From an uncultured Moheibacter sp. (GTDB lineage: Bacteria; Bacteroidota; Bacteroidia; Flavobacteriales; Weeksellaceae): a stretch of 6,628 nt of DNA. The notes below the pieces were generated by a model. It saw only the letters and a program-made list of their open reading frames with translations. It was not told the DNA's origin and made no database searches. The translations under genes and the position numbers were made by a program. Shown here piece after piece: positions 1 through 6,628 of this stretch; position 1 is the stretch's first letter, and each line of letters opens with the position of its first letter. The stretch spans positions 1-6,628 of the forward strand of contig CALLXZ010000390.1 of the NCBI GenBank assembly GCA_937875605.1. The letters are read 5' to 3'.

Positions 1-519
1 TATCAATCGGTTTTGAGCGTTAGTTTTAAGTGTAGAATTTTCGATTTTTTTAGCTAAGTTAGCCTTTACCGATTTATTGATTTTATTGTAATCATCTCCC
101 GTGAATGGATTCAGTTTGCTCTGTTCAACATCGTAAAACTGAATATCTGGATTTATGGTGATTTCTTCTTTCGGAATATTTAAAATAGTAATGGTTTTGT
201 TTTTTTCATCAATATCGTATTTCATTTGATGAAGATCATAAGCCACCGTTACGTTGGCATTGACAACAATCAGTGCTTTTTTCTCAAAAGAAATCATGTC
301 CATCAAATATTTCTGCTGATTTTTATAGGTAATAACTTCAGAGAAATGTCCTTCGGTTACAACCAATTTTCCAACGTTAAGAATCTGCTGCTGAATTAAA
401 TTGGTATTGTAGTTTATATCTGAATCGTCTTCTTTTTTGAACTGGCAATATTTAAATCCCAGAACAATTATTAAAACGATAACTCCAACACCTATAATTC
501 TTTTGATCAAATTTTGCAT
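1..519 (-). CDS. DUF4230 family membrane-anchored protein (3' end cut by window edge)
   Basis: I translated this by hand: 173 codons without a stop from the ATG at 519 down to base 1, so the C-terminus is missing. Residues 8-22 form one hydrophobic segment (IIGVGVIVLIIVLGF) after a short positive N-terminus (K6, R7), which predicts a single membrane anchor with the rest outside the cytoplasm. The soluble part shows the pattern I associate with DUF4230: a block around residues 48-66 (NVGKLVVTEGHFSEVITYKN), a strand-rich block at 82-96 (ALIVVNANVTVAYDL) followed by HQM, then ITILNIPKEEI at 110-120 and a D/N-rich stretch with DIQFYDVEQ at 125-133. The family is usually about 200 residues, so perhaps 20-40 are missing. 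Its function is unknown and I assign none. AGAGGA abuts the ATG, and a 16-bp palindrome lies just upstream. It is codirectional with tamL but separated by 173 bases of repeat-bearing DNA, so a shared transcript is possible but not shown. I am fairly sure of the reading frame and less sure of the family name. Confidence 0.82.
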   Translation of the reverse strand, partial: MQNLIKRIIGVGVIVLIIVLGFKYCQFKKEDDSDINYNTNLIQQQILNVGKLVVTEGHFSEVITYKNQQKYLMDMISFEKKALIVVNANVTVAYDLHQMKYDIDEKNKTITILNIPKEEITINPDIQFYDVEQSKLNPFTGDDYNKINKSVKANLAKKIENSTLKTNAQNRLI

Positions 520-522
520 TCC

Positions 523-538
523 TCTAAAATATTTTAGA
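523..538. promoter_or_regulatory. 16-bp perfect palindrome just upstream of the DUF4230 start
   Basis: The sequence TCTAAAATATTTTAGA is a perfect 16-bp inverted repeat with no central spacer. It ends four bases before the ATG at 519 and its edge overlaps the AGAGGA purine stretch that would be the ribosome-binding site. Position and symmetry fit a dimeric repressor operator, or a weak A/U hairpin that could mask the start. A+T-rich DNA produces such palindromes by chance fairly easily, so a regulatory role is only inferred. Confidence 0.35.
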
Positions 539-564
539 CCAATTTACTTCTTTTTTTAGTTTTC

Positions 565-680
565 TGCCACGAATTCCACAAATTTCCACGAATTTTTGGA
601 ACGCATAAATTTTAATTTAATTTTTGAAATTGTCCAATGTACGCAAAGATTAATTAGTAAAAATCGCGGAATTCGTGGCA
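565..680. repeat. Spaced inverted repeat with TGCCACGAATTCC ends (intergenic repeat element)
   Basis: The 13-base arm TGCCACGAATTCC at 565-577 is exactly inverted as GGAATTCGTGGCA at 668-680, leaving 90 bases between the arms. Partial pairing continues inward for several bases (ACAAATTT against GCGATTTT read inverted). The inner DNA is A+T-rich and has no open reading frame; it also holds two similar ten-mers, ACGCATAAAT at 601 and ACGCAAAGAT at 641. The layout resembles a short non-coding mobile or REP-like element with terminal inverted repeats. I recall similar CCACGAATT repeats as frequent between genes in Flavobacterium, but that is memory, not a search. In RNA the arms could pair into a long-loop hairpin after the tamL stop, but no U-run follows as in a standard terminator. 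The arms are certain; the element's identity is inferred. Confidence 0.6.
567..595. repeat. Three tandem copies of a 10-bp CCACGAATTT-like unit
   Basis: Three head-to-tail units are directly readable: CCACGAATT (567-575), CCACAAATTT (576-585) and CCACGAATTT (586-595). The first is one base shorter and the second has one substitution. They form the left part of the larger inverted-repeat structure, and the right arm at 668-680 carries one inverted copy (AATTCGTGG). The spacing is close to one DNA helical turn, which would put the units on the same face of the helix if a protein bound them. Confidence 0.6.
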
Positions 681-692
681 AACAAAATCCGT

Positions 693-3008
693 TTAGAAAG
701 GATATCCAATAGCAATATTCAAAATCAGATTGTCTTTTCTCCAGGAACTGCTTCCAAAATTAATATCATCAATAATCCAGCGCTGACCATCTGGCAATGC
801 TGGATTTCGAAGCGGAATAGCCAAATCTGTTCTTAAAACAAAAAACGACACATCAAAACGTAAACCTACTCCAGCACCCACAGCAATTTCTTTCATAAAA
901 TCTTTTGAAATTTCTGCTCCAGGTTTGTCTGGATCGGCATGCAAAAGCCAAATATTTCCTGCATCCAAAAACACTGCTCCTTTCACAATGCTAAATAGTT
1001 TTGCTCGGTATTCGGTATTAAATTCCAACTTCAAATCGGCTGATTGATCTGGTGTATAATTACTATTTGTTGTAGGCGGAATAACATAACTTCCCGGTCC
1101 TAAAGTCCTTGCTCTAAAAGCTCTAATACTATTGGTTCCTCCAACTACAAATTGTTTTGATGCAGGAAGTGTATTCGAATTTCCGTAGGCAAATCCAGCT
1201 CCAACAATCAATCTGCTGGCGAGTTCACTTTCTTTTCCTAATTTTAAATAATGCCTGAAATCGCTTCTGATTTTTACATATTGACTAAACGGAACATCAA
1301 ATATTGTTTTTACCTTATTGGGATAATCTGCACCTGTAACCAAACCTGTAATATTTCCTGCCAAATCTAATTCGCCGTTAAAATAAATAGTGTTTTTTCG
1401 GCGTTTCTGCATCGTATTGGTGTACGTATAATTGTAAGTCGGTCCAAAAATTAATTGCTTTTCGATTACTTTTCCTAGTGCCGGATCATCTTTTATATCT
1501 TCTAAATATTCTGGCGTTACATGATTTGGACTTACGTATGTCACATCTATAACATTCAACTGATGTTCTTTACGAATATTTTCTTTCCATAAATAACCAA
1601 AAGAGGTATTGAAAGAATTCAAAGCATACAATTGTGTACGTTTTTGATACTCATAGCGAATTGTTGCTTTGGTTCTTGGCACATATTCGCTGTTTCCTTC
1701 AATATGAAAAGGAGTTATAAATCTTGGCCAAGTTAAACTAACTTCTCCCCCAAGTTTATAAATATTTTTTCCTTTATTAACACCACCTAACTGAAAATCG
1801 GCTCCGCCAAAAATCGATGCCGTAAACAATTCTGCACCACCTAGAAAGTTTCTATTATTCCAGTTCAAATTCAATTCTGTACCAGTGTAACTTGCTGAAT
1901 TGGTTTTCCCGATAACTTCGACACGAATAAACTTTTTAGGCAAAAGAGTCAAGTAATAATAGGAATCTAAAGCATTGTCAATACTGTCTGAAGGCTTAAA
2001 TTCATTTTTAACAAAACTGAAAGTTCCAAGATTTACAAAACGGTTCAGAGTCAAATTATGATCCGTTCGATTGTATAAATCCCCTTTTTTAAAATAGATC
2101 GTTCTGTCATAAACTCTCGGTTTAAAAGTCTCTGCAGTATCAATAATCGTAAAATCTTTATACTGTGTGATATTCTTTTTTCGATAAACCATACTATCGT
2201 TAGTCAGAGAATAATTCGGATACACAAAAATGTTATTTATGGTATAAGCTCGTAAAGCTTTTGCAGGAGTTTCATCTTTAATAACCAATCTTATTTTTAC
2301 TTCGTGATCGCCTTTACTGCTGTCTACTTTTGCAAGAAGATAATCGGGACTGAAATAGTAATATCCTTTTTCTTTCAATCTGGCATCGATACGTTCTCGT
2401 TCTGCTTTTATAACATCCAAATCATAAGGTTTTCCCACTTTCAATAAACTGCGTCGGCTTGATCTTGCGATTATTTTTGACATTTTTAAAGAATCATCTG
2501 GAAATGTGACGCTTTTAATAATATATTGCTTTTTGGGAACAACGGTATATTCTGCCGTAACTCTTTTATTACTTACGGTAGAATCGGCACTTACGCGAGT
2601 TTTAAAATAACCTCTATTTTCTGTAAAGTTTCGCAAAACTGAAGCATTATAATCTAAATCTACTTTGCTGAAAAGCACCGGCTCTTCTCCCACTTTAGTT
2701 CGAAGCCAATACCTAAATCCTTTTTGTTTTTTAGGTTCGCCAGCGATATTATAAAACCATAATTTCGGGCGTAATCCTAAAAACGTTTTATTCGGTTTTG
2801 GGCGCAGAAGTCCTTCCAACTCCGTTTCGAGTGCTTTTCTATCTTTCTTTTTCATAATAGAATCTTTCACTTTTACCGAACCGCCTGTGTACAACAAATC
2901 ACCTTCTGGAAGATATTTTGTATTACTGCATCCAAAAACAAAAAACACGGATATCAGTACAAAATACTTTGCAAAATGATTTTTTATATGATTACGTTTT
3001 TTGTTCAT
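693..3008 (-). CDS. tamL: TamL, Omp85/TamA-type outer-membrane lipoprotein of the translocation and assembly module
   Basis: A complete 771-residue protein from the ATG at 3008 to a TAA at 693-695. The N-terminus is a lipoprotein signal: basic residues (NKKRNHIKNHFAK), a hydrophobic stretch (YFVLISVFFVFG) and Cys27 in the context VFGC. Three POTRA-like regions follow, roughly residues 35-158, 159-248 and 255-358; the first holds a block rich in aromatic and basic residues, FLGLRPKLWFYNIAG, at 76-90. Residues from about 363 form alternating strands of a 16-stranded Omp85/D15 barrel. Diagnostic features are GGTNSIRAFRARTLGPGSY at 623-641, the lid-loop motif (VRGF class, here IRAF with the conserved Arg), AVFLDAGNIW at 678-687, and a final strand NLILNIAIGYPF ending in Phe like a BamA-recognised beta-signal. 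Family knowledge: in Bacteroidota the TamA-equivalent is lipidated, partners TamB, and acts in outer-membrane biogenesis. Its start overlaps tamB, which implies coupling. A TTG at 3017 would add three residues; I prefer ATG. The alternative reading, a BamA paralogue, is less likely because of the lipobox and the tamB neighbour. Confidence 0.92.
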   Translation of the reverse strand: MNKKRNHIKNHFAKYFVLISVFFVFGCSNTKYLPEGDLLYTGGSVKVKDSIMKKKDRKALETELEGLLRPKPNKTFLGLRPKLWFYNIAGEPKKQKGFRYWLRTKVGEEPVLFSKVDLDYNASVLRNFTENRGYFKTRVSADSTVSNKRVTAEYTVVPKKQYIIKSVTFPDDSLKMSKIIARSSRRSLLKVGKPYDLDVIKAERERIDARLKEKGYYYFSPDYLLAKVDSSKGDHEVKIRLVIKDETPAKALRAYTINNIFVYPNYSLTNDSMVYRKKNITQYKDFTIIDTAETFKPRVYDRTIYFKKGDLYNRTDHNLTLNRFVNLGTFSFVKNEFKPSDSIDNALDSYYYLTLLPKKFIRVEVIGKTNSASYTGTELNLNWNNRNFLGGAELFTASIFGGADFQLGGVNKGKNIYKLGGEVSLTWPRFITPFHIEGNSEYVPRTKATIRYEYQKRTQLYALNSFNTSFGYLWKENIRKEHQLNVIDVTYVSPNHVTPEYLEDIKDDPALGKVIEKQLIFGPTYNYTYTNTMQKRRKNTIYFNGELDLAGNITGLVTGADYPNKVKTIFDVPFSQYVKIRSDFRHYLKLGKESELASRLIVGAGFAYGNSNTLPASKQFVVGGTNSIRAFRARTLGPGSYVIPPTTNSNYTPDQSADLKLEFNTEYRAKLFSIVKGAVFLDAGNIWLLHADPDKPGAEISKDFMKEIAVGAGVGLRFDVSFFVLRTDLAIPLRNPALPDGQRWIIDDINFGSSSWRKDNLILNIAIGYPF

Positions 3009-3017
3009 TTCCTTCAA
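2992..3017 (-). other. tamB stop / tamL start overlap
   Basis: The tamB TAA is at 2992-2994, while tamL begins at ATG 3008 in another frame, so the two genes share 17 bases. GAAGGAA directly abuts the ATG, a very short spacer. In the same frame a TTG at 3017 has AGGA (3026-3029) eight bases upstream, a more classical spacing. Flavobacterial genes often lack a strong Shine-Dalgarno sequence, so spacing alone does not decide. Either start implies that ribosomes finishing tamB terminate inside the tamL initiation region, the usual arrangement for translational coupling and matched output of two partner proteins. Confidence 0.7.
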
Positions 3018-6000
3018 TTTGATTTTCCTGCAATTCCTCCTTCTCTTTATCTTCCTTCTTTTTCTGTTTTTCTTTTTCTTTTCGAAGCTTTTCTTCTCTT
3101 ATCAATTCTTTTTCTTTTTCGGTTCGATGGAAAAGTTCTCTGAATTTATTGTAACTCATCGTGATAATAAAAGCAACACCTGTTTCTATAACTTGTCCTT
3201 CTACCGCCACCTGGTATTGATTTTTTCTGTAAGCACGAACCATATAACGGCCGTCTTTTGTCAATTGATAATCTAAAGCGACATCTCCGGCAATATTGGT
3301 GCTTTCTTCATTGGCGCGCTCCGCGCCTTCCACCCCAAAACTGCTTCCAACGGTTACTTTTAGTCTGTCATCTAACAGTTTTTTAGAAACTTCTACATTC
3401 AGATCAGTTCTGTTTTGCATGGTTCCAGAAGTGTAATCTTCAGAAGATTCTAAATCAAAATTGACTTCAAATCCTGTAATTAATTCTCCAGCCAGATTAT
3501 TCAATTGTTGCGAAAGAATCTTACTCACACTTTGTCTCGCCATCGTTTCGGCACTGATTCCTCCGCTCTGACTCGCAAATGGATTTTCACCCACAAAACG
3601 ATTTAATAATAAAAGGGCAAAAACCTGTTTGTTCAATTCTGCTGGATCTTGTTCCAGCTGTTTTAATTTAGCTTGTGTTGTGGTAACTACATCTGTTGAA
3701 ACGTTGTAATTTCCTTCCGGTAATACAATTCCAAAGGAAATTTCAGGCTTCATCAATTCTCCGTTCATTTTCAGTAAAGTCTGAAACGGAAGTTTTTGCT
3801 TGTATGTATTTTGAACTGCTTGTTCCAATCCTGATATCTGATTTCCAACTAAATCAATCGGTGCTGCATCAACTTTATAAATAGCCGTAATATTGACATT
3901 TGCCATTGTTGGTTCACCATTCCAGGTAATAAAACTGCCTTTCTGAATATCGAATTTTCTTTTAATTCCGTTAAAATTCATTTGATAAGCACCATCCGAA
4001 AACTCATATTTTCCAGTCAGAGTAGTTTTTCCAGACTGATCAATTCCTCCAACCAATTCAGCTTCTCCTTTCAAGTTCAGATAATCTCCGTTTGATTTAT
4101 CAATCAGTAAAGTTAATTCGGCTTCTTTATCAATAGTAATGGCAACGTTAACGTCCATTCCTTTTAATTCCGATTGATCCAATTTATTCTGAAGATCAAC
4201 TGTTTGTTTAAGATACATATTATCTTCATCCACAAACTCCACAATTCCTTCACGATCCGCAATTGAAGGATCTGACTGTGGCATTACGACCGTAAACTTG
4301 GTTTCTTTATTTATTTTTAAAGTTCCATCTACAACCGGACTTTCTAAACTTCCTTTGATATTCAATTTAGTATCCAAAAATAAATCTCCGTAGAACAAAT
4401 CATTATCAGCAGCTTTAGAATGAATCGCTCTAAAATCGTCAGCTTCAACAAGCAGATTAAAATTGTATTTAACAAAATCTGGGGATTGAATGGTTCCATT
4501 CACAAACAATTCATTGTCATTTTCGTCTAAAAGAGAAAACTTATCAAACGAAATTAATCCTTCATTAAAAGTTATTTTTTCTTGTCCGGTTTTAAAATAA
4601 GAATTCAATTGTGTTACTCTGAAACCAGCGTCATTAAAGTTCAATTCTCCATTCACTTTTGGTGCCGAAGTATTTCCTGTAACTTTAAAATTCCCTGATA
4701 GAAAACCTTTTCCTTCGGTAATATTTCCCATACTGAAACCTTGAATACTTTTGATGTACAGCTTATTAATTGCCATATCTAAATCAAAACTGCCTTCTGC
4801 AATTTTATATTCTCCAGTAAGTTTTACGTCATTGCCTTCATCACTTAAAACGACATTAGCTGCAAGAGTATCTTCGGTTTTATTATCAACTTTTATTTCT
4901 AAATCGCCGACTTTATCTCCTTTAAAAGTAAAATCATCTATTCTTAAATCGGATGTAAAAGTGGGTTTAGTCATTACATTTTCGACCAATGCATTTCCAT
5001 TTATTAGACCTTGAATCATCGATTCATCTTTCGAAACCATATTCATTATGGTTCCCATTTTAAAGTTCACAAAATCAACTTGCAATGGCGCATTCGTTTG
5101 TGTTCCCTGAGACTGAATCTTCAATTGGTCACCTTCCTTATTCAAATAAAATTTATTGATATAAAGTCTCTTATCTCCAAATTCAATTGCGTTTTCGGGA
5201 TCGACTGTCCATTTATCATAATTTAAAACAAAATTGTCAGCATCGATTTTAAATATGTTTTTGGAGTCTTCATGTTTCAGGTTTCCGGCAATAAAATACT
5301 GCTGTTTTTCTTTCGCATCTTTTACTTCCAACGCATATGTCAGTTCATTATTTTCTACTTTTCCTGACAAACTCGTAAACGGAATTTTAAGCGAACCGCT
5401 TTCTATAGTCGCCACAGAAACCAAATATTCCAGCGCATTTTCTTTGGTTTCGATATTTATTCTTCCGTCCGAAATGGTGTTTCCGCCATACACAATTCGC
5501 GGAATCGTTCCTTTTACTTCCAAAGAATCGGCTTGACTGTTATATTTTCCGTTTATGGTAAAAGGCTCTAAAGCGGTGAGTTTTGGCAATAATTTCAAAA
5601 GCACAGGATCATTATCTACTTTCAAAGTAAAGGCCAATCTTTGTTCGTCTGATTCGGCGTTGACTTTTGGATTTTGAAGATTAATGTATTTAGACAATGA
5701 TTTCTGAAGTGAATTAGCCAAAGTCGTCAACTTGTATTTTCCAGTCACTTCTGCTTTTAGGAATTGAGACGAAATCTTAATCGAATTGCTGTCTTTATCT
5801 GCAAACGCAAAAACACGGATAGAATCTAAAACAATTGGTTCTTTGTCCTGTAAAATCTGAATGTTGGATAAAAACACTTTTCCGTTCAGAAAATCTGGAT
5901 TGCTGTTGGCAATATCGGCATCAACATTTCCGCGAAGTTTCATTGGGCCGGCATGAAGATTCAATTTTTCTAAATCGGCTATATCGAGATTTAATTTCAA

Positions 6001-6628
6001 TTTTACGGTCGGATATTTGTCTTTTGTGTCTCCGCTTGCCGTTAAATTAAAATTCAGATTTGGATCTTCCATTCCAGATTTTACTGCAAAAGATCCGTTT
6101 TCGATGTTTCCTTTCAGCGTTAAATCTTTATACGTATATCTGTTAAAAACTGCTTTCTTAACAATTCCGTCAATCACAGCATTTGCCGTTTTCGGGTCTA
6201 AACCGTTTCCTTTTACTTTCGCGTTAAGCGTAATTTTCCCGATGGAATCGTTTTTGATCAATCGACCCAAATCAAACTCATTTAAGGAAACTGTAGCATC
6301 GTATTTCTCTCTTTTTTTAACTCGCTGATCAAATAAAGCGTCTACTTTTGCATTTCCAAAACTGCTGTTTAAAGCCAAATTGGTTTTGAAATTCTGAACC
6401 GAACCTTTAAATTTTCCTTGTAAACTTAGTTGCGAAGGCAATTGAATATTTTTCGGAATTGTTCCAGCAGGCACAAACATATTGATGTCTTTTGAAGTAC
6501 TCGAAATCTTTTTGATATTAAGATCGTAATAGGCTTTTTGAGCATCAGGAAGTCCGGCAATTTTACCAGAAAGAGAAACTTTTGTAGAACCTATTCCACT
6601 CATTTCAAATTTCGAAATATTCAAATCT
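2992..6628 (-). CDS. tamB: TamB-family translocation/assembly module protein (N-terminus cut by window edge)
   Basis: The frame is open from the right edge (first full codon GAT at 6625-6627) to a TAA at 2992-2994, giving 1,211 visible residues. The true start and the expected N-terminal membrane anchor lie outside; Bacteroidota TamB proteins are generally larger than this. The visible part is mostly short alternating beta-strands with recurring patterns such as LxGxFKGSVxNFK, ITLNAKVKGNGLDP and GFLSGNFKVTGNTSAPKVNGEL, as expected for the hydrophobic-groove beta-taco fold of AsmA/TamB-like proteins. The C-terminal TamB (DUF490) domain covers about residues 860-1166: GKYEFSDGAYQMNFNGI near 872, GSFITWNGEPTMANVNITA near 897, KQVFALLLLNRFVGENPF near 1000, an amphipathic stretch near 1029-1049, and a last strand GVAFIITMSYNKF. 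A 45-residue Lys/Glu-rich tail ends the protein. By family knowledge the C-terminal domain docks on the TamA/TamL POTRA region, and the groove may conduct lipids or unfolded outer-membrane proteins. It lies immediately upstream of tamL. The family call is firm; the exact substrate is not known. Confidence 0.92.
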   Translation of the reverse strand, partial: DLNISKFEMSGIGSTKVSLSGKIAGLPDAQKAYYDLNIKKISSTSKDINMFVPAGTIPKNIQLPSQLSLQGKFKGSVQNFKTNLALNSSFGNAKVDALFDQRVKKREKYDATVSLNEFDLGRLIKNDSIGKITLNAKVKGNGLDPKTANAVIDGIVKKAVFNRYTYKDLTLKGNIENGSFAVKSGMEDPNLNFNLTASGDTKDKYPTVKLKLNLDIADLEKLNLHAGPMKLRGNVDADIANSNPDFLNGKVFLSNIQILQDKEPIVLDSIRVFAFADKDSNSIKISSQFLKAEVTGKYKLTTLANSLQKSLSKYINLQNPKVNAESDEQRLAFTLKVDNDPVLLKLLPKLTALEPFTINGKYNSQADSLEVKGTIPRIVYGGNTISDGRINIETKENALEYLVSVATIESGSLKIPFTSLSGKVENNELTYALEVKDAKEKQQYFIAGNLKHEDSKNIFKIDADNFVLNYDKWTVDPENAIEFGDKRLYINKFYLNKEGDQLKIQSQGTQTNAPLQVDFVNFKMGTIMNMVSKDESMIQGLINGNALVENVMTKPTFTSDLRIDDFTFKGDKVGDLEIKVDNKTEDTLAANVVLSDEGNDVKLTGEYKIAEGSFDLDMAINKLYIKSIQGFSMGNITEGKGFLSGNFKVTGNTSAPKVNGELNFNDAGFRVTQLNSYFKTGQEKITFNEGLISFDKFSLLDENDNELFVNGTIQSPDFVKYNFNLLVEADDFRAIHSKAADNDLFYGDLFLDTKLNIKGSLESPVVDGTLKINKETKFTVVMPQSDPSIADREGIVEFVDEDNMYLKQTVDLQNKLDQSELKGMDVNVAITIDKEAELTLLIDKSNGDYLNLKGEAELVGGIDQSGKTTLTGKYEFSDGAYQMNFNGIKRKFDIQKGSFITWNGEPTMANVNITAIYKVDAAPIDLVGNQISGLEQAVQNTYKQKLPFQTLLKMNGELMKPEISFGIVLPEGNYNVSTDVVTTTQAKLKQLEQDPAELNKQVFALLLLNRFVGENPFASQSGGISAETMARQSVSKILSQQLNNLAGELITGFEVNFDLESSEDYTSGTMQNRTDLNVEVSKKLLDDRLKVTVGSSFGVEGAERANEESTNIAGDVALDYQLTKDGRYMVRAYRKNQYQVAVEGQVIETGVAFIITMSYNKFRELFHRTEKEKELIREEKLRKEKEKQKKKEDKEKEELQENQIEGNEQKT

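Noticed and set aside
540..553. Possible -7 promoter element for the DUF4230 gene (TAAATTGG on the minus strand, against the Bacteroidota TAnnTTTG)
   Set aside because: One mismatch to the consensus, and no TTG at the expected distance upstream. It is too weak to annotate.
565..595. Tandem CCACGAATTT units as a CRISPR-like array
   Set aside because: The units are about 10 bases long and adjoin each other with no spacers, and there are no cas genes.
565..692. Intrinsic terminator after tamL
   Set aside because: I see no compact G+C-rich hairpin followed by a U-run on the minus strand. The only strong inverted repeat has a 90-base loop.
3001..3276. Plus-strand frame encoding a Phe/Leu-rich peptide
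   Set aside because: It is the complement of the Lys/Glu-rich TamB tail; the Phe runs come from AAA/GAA codons read in reverse. It only mimics membrane segments.
3696..6328. Several plus-strand open frames of 62-103 codons
   Set aside because: All lie antisense inside tamB, show no recognisable domain, and are expected by chance opposite a long A+T-rich gene.
6622..6624. TTG codon as the start of the tamB reading frame
   Set aside because: The frame stays open upstream through GAT at 6625-6627 to the window edge, and the protein here lacks the N-terminal membrane anchor expected of TamB. The gene is cut by the edge rather than starting here.

Overview
The window looks like a chromosomal segment of a Flavobacterium-like member of the Bacteroidota. 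The evidence is the strong A+T bias, heavy use of AAA/GAA/ATT-type codons, the gene content (a lipoprotein version of TamA next to a very large TamB, and a DUF4230 protein), and CCACGAATTT-type intergenic repeats of a kind I recall as common in Flavobacterium. The genus call is an inference from these traits, not from a search.

All three genes are on the minus strand, so transcription runs from high to low coordinates. First (2992-6628) is the C-terminal part, 1,211 codons, of a TamB-family protein whose N-terminus lies beyond the right edge. Its 3' end overlaps by 17 bases the preferred ATG of a TamA-like outer-membrane lipoprotein, TamL (693-3008). A 173-base spacer (520-692) follows. It holds tandem CCACGAATTT-like units, a widely spaced 13-bp inverted repeat and a 16-bp perfect palindrome. 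Last (1-519) is a DUF4230 protein with one N-terminal membrane helix; its C-terminus lies beyond the left edge.

TamB and TamL would form a translocation and assembly module. TamB, anchored in the inner membrane in characterised homologues, spans the periplasm as a long beta-rich groove and docks on the POTRA domains of the Omp85-type barrel TamL. The module is implicated in outer-membrane protein insertion and, for TamB/AsmA-like proteins, in phospholipid transport. Overlapping genes suggest coupled expression. The DUF4230 protein has no established function, and the spacer makes its membership in the same operon uncertain.

No RNA genes, CRISPR arrays, transposase genes or phage genes are visible. 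The plus strand carries no convincing gene. The most unusual points are the compact repeat structure in the spacer, the palindrome over the start region of the DUF4230 gene, the highly charged C-terminal tail of TamB, and the ambiguous ATG/TTG start of tamL. I see no strong sign of a wholly undescribed system.
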